Positions 48,432 through 59,067 of a stretch of DNA of 64,000 nucleotides are shown here, one piece after another; the stretch's first letter is position 1, and every line of letters begins with the position of its first letter. The position numbers were made by a program, and so were the translations under genes. The stretch covers positions 31,802,501 through 31,866,500 of the forward strand of contig NC_092672.1 in assembly GCF_964355755.1 (NCBI RefSeq), written 5' to 3'. Source of the DNA: Antedon mediterranea. Its lineage: Eukaryota > Echinodermata > Crinoidea > Comatulida > Antedonidae. The notes under the pieces were generated by a model, which saw nothing but the letters and a program-made list of their open reading frames with translations, did not search any database and was not told the DNA's origin.

Positions 48432-51400
48432 TTAATTTTCGTCTGAATCTGAAGAAAAATGGAAATCTTCCACAACATCTTCATCATCACCACCAACATC
48501 AATTGGCTTTCTTTGTTCTTTCTTTCCTTTCATTTTTCCATTTGTTAATGATTTACTTCTGTTTTTATTTTTACCAGTTCCCTTTTCTTCTTCATCACTT
48601 CCCTCATCTTCATCAATTTCTCCTCCATCTTCATCACTTTCTCCTCCCTCATCACTTTCTCCATCCTCCTCATCACCCGACATGTCATCTTCCGAAGATC
48701 CAATATCCAAATCACTCAGATAATCATCTTCATCTGAATCATGCTGTGTGTTCTTCTTTTGAAGTTTTCTTTCGGCTCTTTCTAATATGTCATCTTCAGA
48801 ATCACTACCAGTTGAGTTGAAGAGGTCACTGAACTCCACCTTGTCCTGTTTCTTCTGCTTTCGTTGCTTTTCAATTGTCGGCAGCTCATCATCAATAAGC
48901 TATAAAGACAAATTAAAACTGGATTAAAAACAAAATTGAATCTGGCACAGATGATTTCTTGTATAAGATGAGCACCACACTGTTGGACCATAGAATAGCA
49001 AATACCTGATTGAATGAAGGTTTGCTGTAGTGTTAAAATATATATTGCTCATCATTCATTTGACAGTAAAGTGTCCCCTTAATAGGGTGTTCTGTAAATA
49101 GGGGTTTGCTGTAGTGTTAAATATATATAATATATTCATTTCACAGGAAAGTGCTTTCCTCATAGGGTGTCCCCTGAATAGAGGTTTGCCATAGAATTTA
49201 CAATATAGATTGCCATTCATTTTACAGGAAAGAGCTATGTCAAAAATAGATAGCAAGAATTACTTACCCTTTCTTTACCAGCTTCTTCTCTCAATAGTTC
49301 CTCTTGTCTCTTTTTCTTGTACGATACATAATGCTTTATCAATGGCGTTGACTGCTCTTTCAAATTCTTTTCCCATTTAGACTATAAAAACAAATTATTC
49401 AAGTAAATTACCTACACATAGTTCCTTCAGAAAGACTTAACAAGCCTCTCAATATAAAGAGATTTTGCCAGAGGGACAAGATGATAAGATAATGATGTTG
49501 GTTGGATTTGAACAAATAACACTGGGATTGACAGGCAACCATATTAACACTCAAGCTTACAGTGCCACTATGGCAGACTGAGCTAACTAATGAGTGGTTA
49601 AGACCATGTAGCCATAACATCGGCAAGGGTTCGAGGCTCAATCGCTCCATGGTTCTGGTGGTAGAATAAGTCTTTTTGATAAGGACTATAAACCATAGGT
49701 TCAGTGTACACATCTAGCTCATGTACAACCTAGTACATCTTTCTAGACGAGTAGGGGGGGCTACCCCGGTGTGTTAGTACATCACAGTCACTGATCACAA
49801 CTGGGTCCTCTGGGAGAACAGTCTTTAAGTGAAGATGTCACTCAGTATAAATAAAATATTTTCATTAAAAATATTTCAACGAATCATTAAGGTGTTATTT
49901 GAATACAACCGTGTAGTCTCACCACAGCTTGGCTATCAGCAATGCTGAAGGCGACCGTCTCTCGCTTCCTCGTTATCATGGCAAAGTTTTCTTGAATTTT
50001 GTCAAGAATAAGTTTGATTGGCTTGCTGTGATTGGTTACTTTACAAGATTTTAAAAACTTCTTGAGCTATAAAAAAAGAAATCAGATTAAATATAAATTT
50101 ATTACCATTTTTCCATAAAATGTGAGCAGTATTATGCATTTTGATAGGTGAACGTCCTATCTGGTCAGTATAAGATCTTTGTCGTATAATTACCTGGATA
50201 ATGGCTGGCAAAGCAAGCTCTGGGAAACCTATACACTGACTGTGAATCTGCATGTGATCCAGTAACAAGTCACACACTTGTTCAATAACACCATCCTGAA
50301 CGACAAAAGAATATAAATGGTGGCTATATTAGTCAACTTAATTAAAAGTCATTGGCAAGCTTCCGTTGTAGGATGGAGACTGTAATTCAAGACCGTGACG
50401 AGCGGAATTTGTGTTACAATGTCAAAATATAAAAATTACAGTCTCCCTCATCTACTCCCTCGAACACAAAATTAAAAAACTTGATCATGTGACTGGACAT
50501 TTTTACTGGTTTCATTCAGGTTCACCAGTTTTGAGACATTACATCGTGGCAAAATATAAAAGTACTCATATGTTTGTACTGACAGTATTGTTATATCTGT
50601 ACTCTGTATGTGTGAATTGCGCATCAGTCACAAACTGTGCTGAAGACTTCCAAGACTTAATCTTGATTCCCACTTAGAACGTAACGCAAGGACGTACATG
50701 CAACGAAGGTGAGTTGACCAATCACAAGCAACAGCTGGTATGATCCATCGTGTTGTGATTTTTCAAATTACTTGCATTGCATTTTATCCTAGTGGGAACC
50801 AAGCTTTAGTAACACAAAAAGTCTCTACATTACCACTAAATGTCTGTTCCCACTTACTGTAAATGCTCTCTCCTTTATCTGTGGTTTGGATAGTTTCAGG
50901 ATAACAGTAAAGTTAATGGGTTTCATGCTGACTGCCGAGTTCTTCTTATTGAAATTAGTGTGTTCTAGAATCTAAACAAACACACATTTATGTTAAAAAC
51001 ATAGTACTAGAATATACATTTTAAAGACATGTTTCCTACGGGTTTTTTTTCAATCTAATTTAAGGTCTCAAACTGCATTTATGTAAAATAAAATACTTTA
51101 TCAATATATGGGCCTATTGCGATAATTTGTTTCGTCTTTAAACGGTAAAGAATGTGAAATATAAGCCCGCTATAATTAACCGGATGCATTGCACACAGAT
51201 TTATTTTATTTTGGTTTTTTCTGTGATTCACTCACAAAGGTGAAAAAAATGCAAGAATTGTAATATTTCAGCGAAAATACTGGGTTTCCCCCGAATTTGT
51301 ATTACAGATTCTGTCAAAAACAGAAAGACAATTATTGTAGCAACTAAACAGTGTCGGGCTAGGCAATGTTCGTACGTTACCGTTAACGTTAAATGCAGAA

Positions 51401-54400
51401 ACTAACTAAACAGCGTCGGGCTAGGCAATGTTCGTACGTTACCGTTAACGTTACATGCAGAAACTTTCCAGCAAATAATGCTGAAAGTAAAACAAAGCGA
51501 CAAATGAGAAAAGCATCTGCGAGAAGAAAAATATTCAGCTGTCCCAATCAACATTCCAACCAAAAAACAAACAATAATCATCTACTCCTATTTATCCAAC
51601 AGTTTCAAAATTACCTCTAATATGAATGGTAGAAGTGGTATAAATGTTCCGGACGACTCCGACAGAAGATTGAGCGCCCTTACCACATGGAATCTAAGAG
51701 GGTAGTAACGTTCTGATGGTATCAACCTATTAAAAAATAATTAGTTTAAATTAGCTGTATTTTGTGCCCTTGTTATTAGTCAGTTTAAACATATTAAAGA
51801 TGTATTGTCACCCAAAAACATGAAAAATGTAGATGAATGAAATTTTATTAGCCATTTAGTAGTTTTATTGAAATTGAACACTTAATAACATTGTTTTTAT
51901 TGTTTAGGTGGACAATATATCTTTAAGATATGCTTAAAGAAAAAACATGTTCAGAGGGTTAGACAGACAGATATTTTGTCGATGTGAAAGTAGTTTTAAG
52001 CTGAGCCAATTCAATATATCTACAATACAAAAGCTTACTTCATAATACCAATAGCAGTCTGTACCAATGGATAGATAAGAGGTTGTAAGGCATCACACGG
52101 TTGAATGGTTCCAAGTACGCGACACCAGAGGGTCAAGCAATGGATGTACTGCCAGTTGTAGACAGACTGGTGCGTATCCTATAAGAACAAACCACAAAGT
52201 CTTTGTTTATTTTATTTATTCTTTTTAGGCATTTTATAGCCAAGGAAGACCACAAGTGAACTCAATCACTGTCCTTCTCTCAAAGGTGGCAAAACTGTTC
52301 ACAACACAAACATATACACAACACAAACATATACACAAGATGCTCTACATAAACAAAGACTTAATTACAAGTCTTTGGGAGTGGAGTTGTAAATTGTCAT
52401 GAGAAAAAATCCTGACATATGACAGGACTTCAACCCAGGACCCTTGGATTGGTAGCCAAGCATCATAACCACCAAGCCACAACTCCACTTTATTCCAACA
52501 CAATCTCAGTAACTCTTCAGCTCTGTCTACACTATCAAACTTTATGTTACAAAAAAATGTGTTGTGCCCATATAATGGACATGATGATGTCATATCACTA
52601 TTATATTTATTTAGGCTCATCACCCTTTTTTGTCAAAATAGTTTTATAGTGTAGACAATGCACCACAATACACATCAACATGTCCTGATTTCTTGCACTT
52701 ATTTTTGGATAACTTAATTTTTTCTTGAATATAGTTGAATAGTAGTGACAGTTCGTTTTGAGACACACCAAGTAGATACAAACTATTGAGTCAAACAGTC
52801 GCTCTACACACGCTTAAAAGTTTATAAGCATGCATAGAATTAATTTATTTTCAATAGGAGCATAGTCTGTTGGTGAGTTGTGAAAACAAATAGTCTATAG
52901 TAATATTTAGCACAACAAAAAAAGGCCATGCTTTAAATCTTATTATATATACAGTCGACTCCGCCTAAGTCGAATTCGCGTAAGTCGAAAAATCGCGAAA
53001 GTCGAATTTTTATGAAAGTCCCAATTCTTTCCTATACATTACTGTGTAATTTTTATTTGTAAGTCGAATTTTTCTAAGTCGAAATTCGTCTAAGTCGACG
53101 TCTTTTTGCGGTCCGAATACACACATTCTTTAGTGATTTATATCGTATAAGTCGAAGTCACAAATCACGCGGCAACAACGCGCTAAAAAAGCCGATGAAA
53201 CGTACGTAAAAAAAAAAAACGACAGAGGAGATAATGTGGGACCATATCGGTTCTCTCAAGCAGGTTGTATAGTATAGGCGGCGTCCTACAACTCGCGCTA
53301 GTGTATAGTGTATGAGTTTCAGAGTTGAGAACTTGAGCAGCGTTTTGTGGGTACCCATTTTGTGCTAGACAGATGGCAATAAACAATGGATACCGATTTC
53401 GAATAAGAACCGAAATGTATTTATTATACGTTTTCGTATTGTTTCGGGTTTAAACCATAAAAGAAAATACAGTTTATCATTTATTAGGCCTAGCTAGCTA
53501 AGCAAACTCAAGTCAAGAAGACTCATCGCGTGGGCCGCGATCGCGACAGGGCCTACCAGGCCTAGCCATAGCGCGGCTAGTGAGTGAACCTAGGCCTAGG
53601 CCTAGCATTTTTTTTTTGCAAATCTGTAAGTCGAAGGTCACGTAACTCAAATTTTTATACCGGTCCCATTAGATTCGACTTAGGCGGCGTCGACTGTAAT
53701 ATATATAACTTTTACCAGGCATGACTGTGCAGTACAGACAATGGCCGTTTTCAAATATGGCTTAATTTAACCTACGAAAGAAATTAATTAACAATATCTA
53801 CACTGTGAAACTAATTTGACAAAAAAAAAAAAGATGTACCCAAATAAGGTATTGATATGCCCGAATATGGTAGTGATATGACATCACCATGTCCATATAT
53901 GTGCACATCACATTTTTTTGTCACATCAAGAACTTTACCTTTTCTTTCACTGTAATAGCATTGCGCAAATGAATTGCCAGTTGTCGTATATAAACAAAAC
54001 CGTGCTGGTAGGTCACTGCTACGTTTACGGCAAACATCTCGGTTATCGAGCGCTGCATGAAGTTGATCAGTGGCAAAGTGGTGACGGACGTGAATTTAGA
54101 GTTGCGTACAAACGCCAGGTACATTTGCTGTAACAGTAATATAAAAACAATTATTTTTTTAAAACTTTAAATTATTTTGGACATGGTAAAGGCGAGTCCC
54201 CGTTCATTCTGAAGGTAGGGGAATGAGCTGTTAGGAGCTCATTGTACTAAGCCTCGGCATTATGTGGTAGGGTGGCCAGTTCTTTTCCATGCCGCCTTAT
54301 CTTCAACCAGGTACTCATTTACAGCCGAGTAGACTGGGAGTTATCGGGAATTTAACCCCGGTCTCTCTGTATGACAGCCAAGTGTTCTAACCACTCGGTT

Positions 54401-57400
54401 ACTCAACAACTTTGGACAAGATACCTAATAAAATAGAAATAAAAGTCCTCACCTTCAAAATAAATTCTAGCCTCGCTTTTGGCATATACCTTGTAATTTT
54501 GTACAACGCTAGGAACGCTAAAATACGTACAGATTCCTCACCAGTGCTCCAGATAATCACTAGTTTCTAAGTACAAAAAGGCATATTTAAATACATTAGT
54601 TTGATTTCTATATTTAGCTAATCAATTTAAAAGCCTTTAGAGCACAATGTTTTAAGGAACAGAGAATTATAGTATAATTCTGGCACTAACATAAAATGAG
54701 ATTTTGTCAAAAAAATTACCTTTATGAGTGTTGTTGCTACTTTGGAAAAACAGGCGACATACGGAATCATCGCGTTGATGTGTCGTAAAACAACGCTGAC
54801 AATAGAGGGCTCCGTCATTTGGCTGACCAGCTAAAATAAATACAAGGTTATAGGTTGAAATTGTGTACGCAACAGTCGTTGTACAAGTTTGTATAGTGAT
54901 GAGGTTTTTATTATAAGAATCAAATACCTTTATTAGATCTGATAAATATGTTTTAACATCATCTTCGACTTTTTTCCATTTTGGTGACAAAGCTGGACGG
55001 AGTAATCTATTACAACAAAAATAACAAAAATTCTACTAATGACTTTCAGATTTATGAGACAAGTAGAGTAAAGAAAACAAATGGTGTTTTAAAATAACAG
55101 TAAAATGCAACTAATCATGATGATGAGAATGCTATTTAAAGCTGAACTATTTTTTCCAAAATTTATTTGCCAATATTAAACTTAGAGAATAACAAAAATG
55201 ATTTATATAATGCTTAGTATTGCTTGTTATATCAAAGAAAAACGTTTTTAATTAAAAAAAAACGAATGAAAAAATCAGTTCTAAAATATTCCTATTAATT
55301 TTCATTATTCTTTAGAGAAATATTATATAAAGTCTGTGCTCATAAATAATTTTTTGTTACTCCTGCAAAGAAGGAATATTCTGCTGACTTTTTCATTTAA
55401 AGTTTATAACTAACAGTCACGTAATATATAAACAAATCAGGTAAAGAACAGTTATGTATTGATTAAAAAAGGTAGCGGTCCGATATTCAAAAAGTTATTT
55501 TTTATTAAACTACATGTTGATTTTTGTATGTACATTGCATTTCAAATTCTCAAAATGTTGAGCATGCAATAGAACCATTCAATAGAACTTTTACAGTGCA
55601 ATAGAACCTAATTATACTGACACTTTGAAAGGCATTTGTTAAATTATCTACGGCCAAGGATACACACAATTTTACATAAACACTGAATTAAGAAATAATC
55701 ATAATAATTTTTCTGTATTAACATCACTTAACAATAAATTAGAGTATATTATAATATTGATTTATAATCGAATGCAATATTAGTATTAAATCATATACAA
55801 TAATAACATATTAGGAATTATCATAATAACCATTTAGATTATATTATAAATACATATAATTAATGTATAGATTAACTATACTAGCAGATTTTTATCTGAA
55901 TTAGTAACTAGTAACTGTGCTGACTCTCATAGCTAGATAGTAATTTGAGCAATATGGCGCAATGGTAAATAGTTGGACTGCTATGTAGAAGGGCTTATAA
56001 TAATATAAGGAAAGATGGTTTACTAATTGTCTTGTCCTTCAGATGGGGCTATAAGTTGTTGGCTGCACCGTACATAGTATATTTTTATAGAAAAAAAAAA
56101 CCTATTCTGTGTCTAACCACACAATAAAATTTCACTTACTTTTTCTCCTTTGTTTCTTTTAGATCTAAAGCTTTCTGTAGAGTTCTTGCAACATGACGAA
56201 CACACAAATTAATCAGAGCATTAAAAACTGCCAAAAGAATCATTTTTTAAGTTAAAACAATAAGGCAATTTCATAACTGAATGCAAATAAACCATAAAGA
56301 GTAAAATATTCTCACTAAAATAAAATTTACATGGTGGCTAGCAGTTGGTACACAATATAAGCATAATGGCTGTGCAGTTACTACACTGTAGTTGCCAAAT
56401 TTCTAAAGCTCTATCTGCACTATCAAACTAGTTTGAAAAAAAGTGTAATGTGCCGAAATATGGTAGTGATATGAGATCATCTTTTTGTCAAATCAAGTTT
56501 GATAACAGAGCTTAAAAGAGATTGTCCTCATGAGAAACTGGTTCCAAATTTCAAAACTTTATCATTCTTGAAAATAAACGTTAACAAATCTTACAAATTA
56601 TAAATATTCATTCTTTTACAAAAAAGAATAAATGATCAAGAAATCCCTTATTAAGGGATTATATCATGAATGGTGTTATTGAAAATATATTAAATAATAA
56701 TGAATAATTCAGTCATTTTAAGAAACACTACAATGCTGAAAGGTTATAATGATTTCTAATCTAAATTATATAACCTTTATTGAGTCTAATAATCAGCTTC
56801 AGCTAGTAGCTAGATGGACCACCCTCATAAAATATAGTTGAAAAAATGATAGGGCAACTTAAGAGTTCCATATAATTTTCTTAGGCATACTTGGAGAGGC
56901 CACTTGTTAAATTGCTCCCCAATGTTTTTAGAGAGCATTGTGGGATTTAGAACAATCAATAAAACTTAAATGTTCAATCAATCATTTAATAACCAAGTAT
57001 ATTATACAGTAATTAATGTAGTCATTAAAAAGGAATAGCTAAAGGGAGAAATAACATACTAAACAAATAGTTTACAGAATGTCTACACTATCAAACTTTA
57101 TGTGGAAAAAAATGTGATATGCCCATATATGTCATATCACTACCATATTTGGACATATGACAACCATATTTGAGCATGTCACACTTTTTTTGTCAAACTA
57201 ATTTGATAGTGTAGATAGAGCTATTAACCAACCTTCACTTCCTTGAACTCTATATCGGGCAAATCCTCTTTTAACTTTCTCGGAACTAGTCTGTTGCACA
57301 GCTGCTTTGAAGGCACGAGTGACTTCATGGAATGCTTTAAGAGAGTGAGACTCCTGCAAAAAGACCAGTCTTAGATTATCATAAAACTATTTATAGTTGT

Positions 57401-59067
57401 GGGTTTGAACCAAAAAAAGCAACAAACTGCACTAACTGTTCCCTATATAAATGGAACAATTACCACAATATGATTAAAAAGATGAATACATTTTTTGGTT
57501 GTACGTAGTATTGAGGGCGCTGCCATTTCAGAGTGCAATCACTAACTGTCCTCTATTTTTGGACAATATTTACCAAATTCCAATAAAAAAGTTTTAACCT
57601 TAAGAGTCATTTAAAACTCCAAATATTGTTATGCATGGTGGCGAGGGCGCTGGGTTTGGTTGCATAGGAACGTAAAAGCTCACCTTAAATGCGCGTGTCC
57701 ATTTACTTATCATAGTCAACGTAACAGGTTTGCCACGGTTGCGATCTTTCTTGTTTGATTTCGGTTTATCTTCCACTTCTGTTTCCTCCTCTTCACTCTC
57801 ACTTGCTTCCTACACAAGAAATGAACAAAATAATTTAATAACAATAATAATAACAACAACAACAATCATTTTTAAATTGAATGTAAGTCACAGATAAATA
57901 AGTCATGGTATTAAAATTTAAAAAAAATGTTTTATTTACCTCTAAGGTTGTTGGCGGTTTATGAATTTCTTCATCGTCTGAGCTTAAATCATTTGGGTCA
58001 AAGTTCAAAAGCTCTTCATCATTTTCTTGAAGAAACTGATAAAACTCAGGGTCAGACTTCTTGAGGTTTTCCAAGGAATTTTTGTGCTTATGTGCCACAG
58101 ACAATTTCTCAGTATTAGGCCTAAATATAATGAGAACAAAAATGTTCATATTGATAAATAACAATGATTAATTTTGAATATGCAATTTTAATATCACATA
58201 ATAAAAATTATTTACCTGAAAAATCTGTAGTTTAAAGCAACAAATACTGTAGTCAAATTGACTGGAAGTCAATGGGTTTTTGGTTGAATTTAACCATTTA
58301 TTTTGCCTTGAATTGAAAACATTTTTTTAGTTTTTTTTTTTTTACAGGAGTGATGATTATTAAAACCTACGAAATGGTCTATTCAATGTCTTTTTTTACT
58401 AATCTTCATTTTTCATGTTTTTGGGGGGACACAATACATTTTAAAAAATGTATTTTTGAGATTTAATTTACTTCTTTTTCTTGGTCGTTTTGTGTGATGC
58501 TTTCTCTTCTGTTCCATCATCCTGTTCAAAGTCACTGGAGTCTAAGTCATTCTCAAGAAATTCATCGACACTCATTTCCTCTAGTTTTCTGTGTGGTTGA
58601 AAAAATTTAAAAAAATTGCTTTACAAATTTACAAGAAAAACTGAATTGAAATAGAATTAGGAATAGAAAATACATTTTTTTTATAACATTTATTTATTTA
58701 AAAAATATATCTACTACCTATATTTAAATAAAATAGGTTGAGCCTACTAGTACTAGCTAGTACTAGTAGTAGTAGGCCTAGGCTAGATGTATACAATAAC
58801 TTCAAGAAATTCAAGCCTTTCCAGCAACCTTCTTCTTCAACCAATATGGAAGCAAGGAGATAGACGAAACGACCACGCACTGGCTAGCTGCCTGCCCTAG
58901 CTCGTCCAAGCTAGGCTTAGGGCCTGGCCCTAGCCCTAGCTAGCGTCGCGATATGGCATGAACTTGGTGAATTGCGATTACCTAGGCTAAACTTATATAT
59001 TCAATAAAATAGAAAATGTATAGATATGAATAACTATGTCTTACTGTTTCTTTTTAGCAGACGCCAT
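48432..59067 (-). CDS. NOC2L: Nucleolar complex protein 2 homologue
   Basis: Seventeen coding exons join in frame with GT-AG borders: 59045-59067, 58472-58588, 57940-58120, 57684-57809, 57233-57353, 56140-56227, 54928-55006, 54720-54830, 54453-54566, 53939-54127, 52039-52178, 51615-51726, 50858-50971, 50194-50295, 49923-50066, 49268-49381 and 48432-48899. They give about 780 residues (human 749). The start MASAKKKQ is followed by [10 protein letters not shown] and [20 protein letters not shown], the acidic N-terminal signature. The Noc2 repeat region includes [99 protein letters not shown] and [18 protein letters not shown]. The last exon adds [10 protein letters not shown] and a long Asp/Glu/Ser-rich tail. 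The yeast orthologue escorts pre-60S particles with Noc1 and Noc3; the vertebrate protein also binds histones. Confidence 0.97.
49020..49240. repeat. Three diverged copies of an about 80-bp repeat
   Basis: GGTTTGCTGTAGTGTTAAA, CATTCATTTGACAGTAAAGT and AATAGGGTGTTCTGTAAATA recur with changes. The same vocabulary appears near 16.7-17.0, 29.3 and 33.0-33.2 kb, so this is a dispersed family. Lies in NOC2L intron 16. Confidence 0.65.
49560..49860 (+). mobile_element. tRNA-derived SINE with clear A and B boxes
   Basis: GAGTGGTTAAGACCATGTAG (A box) and GGGTTCGAGGCTC (B box) are spaced as in a tRNA promoter. The body carries CCATGGTTCTGGTGGTAGAA, CAGTGTACACATCTAGC and CTAGACGAGTAGGGG. Two of these blocks are shared with the 41.7 kb element. 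Lies in NOC2L intron 15, antisense. Confidence 0.75.
50659..50810. mobile_element. Family B inverted-repeat element, copy 4
   Basis: ATTCCCACTTAGAACGTAAC and GTTGACCAATCACAAGC on the left; ATCCTAGTGGGAACCAAGC and TTTA on the right. Lies in NOC2L intron 13. Confidence 0.8.
51110..51480. repeat. Dispersed repeat D, copy 2 (inverted relative to 36.7 kb)
   Basis: The order of motifs is the reverse complement of 36655-37010, including AAGCCCGCTATAATT and TTTCAGCGAAAATACTGGGT. Lies in NOC2L intron 12. Confidence 0.65.
51342..51465. repeat. 62-bp tandem duplication
   Basis: AACTAAACAG(T/C)GTCGGGCTAGG recurs at a 62-bp spacing, with GTTCGTACGTTACCGTTAAC also repeated. Only two substitutions seen between the copies. 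Confidence 0.9.
51794..51926. mobile_element. Family C inverted-repeat MITE, short copy
   Basis: Left end TTAAAGATGTATTGTCACCC and right end TGGACAATATATCTTTAA, with AAAAACATGAAAAATGTAG inside. Lies in NOC2L intron 11. Confidence 0.78.
52385..52495 (-). mobile_element. tRNA-derived SINE-like fragment
   Basis: On the minus strand GTTGTGGCTTGGTGGTTATG, then GCTTGGCTACCAATCC and GGGTCCTGGGTTGAAGTCC, read like a tRNA A box, anticodon region and B box. Lies in NOC2L intron 10, same strand as the gene. Confidence 0.6.
52519..52659. mobile_element. Family A palindromic MITE, copy 15
   Basis: Left end AGCTCTGTCTACACTATCAA is intact; right end TTTTATAGTGTAGACAATG is diverged. Lies in NOC2L intron 10. 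Confidence 0.85.
52952..53696. mobile_element. Tigger/pogo-like non-autonomous DNA transposon
   Basis: Left end CAGTCGACTCCGCCTAAGTC and right end GACTTAGGCGGCGTCGACTG are inverted copies over 24 bp with one mismatch, flanked by TA on both sides. The CAGT start and TA target site fit the Tc1/mariner superfamily, pogo/Tigger branch. Sub-terminal AAGTCGAA motifs repeat several times. The 745 bp hold no transposase; the small frames at 53158-53386 match nothing I know. Lies in NOC2L intron 10. Confidence 0.82.
53794..53937. mobile_element. Family A palindromic MITE, copy 16, touching a splice donor
   Basis: Left part ATCTACACTGTGAAACTAAT; inner arms GTACCCAAATAAGGTATTGA and CATGTCCATATATGTGCACA; it ends TTTTTTTGTCACATCAAG directly beside the NOC2L exon 10 donor (intron starts at 53938). 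The right TIR is lost or absorbed at that point. Confidence 0.8.
54180..54417 (-). mobile_element. tRNA-derived SINE, second family
   Basis: On the minus strand TAACCGAGTGGTTAGAACAC (A box) and GGGGTTAAATTCCCG (B box) are spaced as in a tRNA. The body continues GAGTACCTGGTTGAAGATAA and ends near ACTCGCCTTTACCATGTCC. The body differs from the 49.6 kb family. Lies in NOC2L intron 9. Confidence 0.75.
56406..56513. mobile_element. Family A palindromic MITE, copy 17 (internally shortened)
   Basis: Ends AAGCTCTATCTGCACTATCA and GTTTGATAACAGAGCTT. The middle is reduced to about 60 bp. Lies in NOC2L intron 5. Confidence 0.83.
57076..57222. mobile_element. Family A palindromic MITE, copy 18, near a splice donor
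   Basis: Ends AATGTCTACACTATCAAACT and TTTGATAGTGTAGATAGAGC. Ends about 10 bp from the NOC2L exon 5 donor (intron starts at 57232). Confidence 0.87.
58225..58446. mobile_element. Family C-related fragment
   Basis: AATCTTCATTTTTCATGTTT and TGGGGGGACACAATACATTT match, in reverse, the left end of the 44.9 kb copy. The other end is unclear. Lies in NOC2L intron 2, just before exon 2. Confidence 0.5.

Noticed and set aside
48404-48820. Plus-strand frame of 138 residues rich in His and Leu
   Set aside because: It is the antisense of the acidic NOC2L C-terminal exon, which has clear homology and fits the exon chain.
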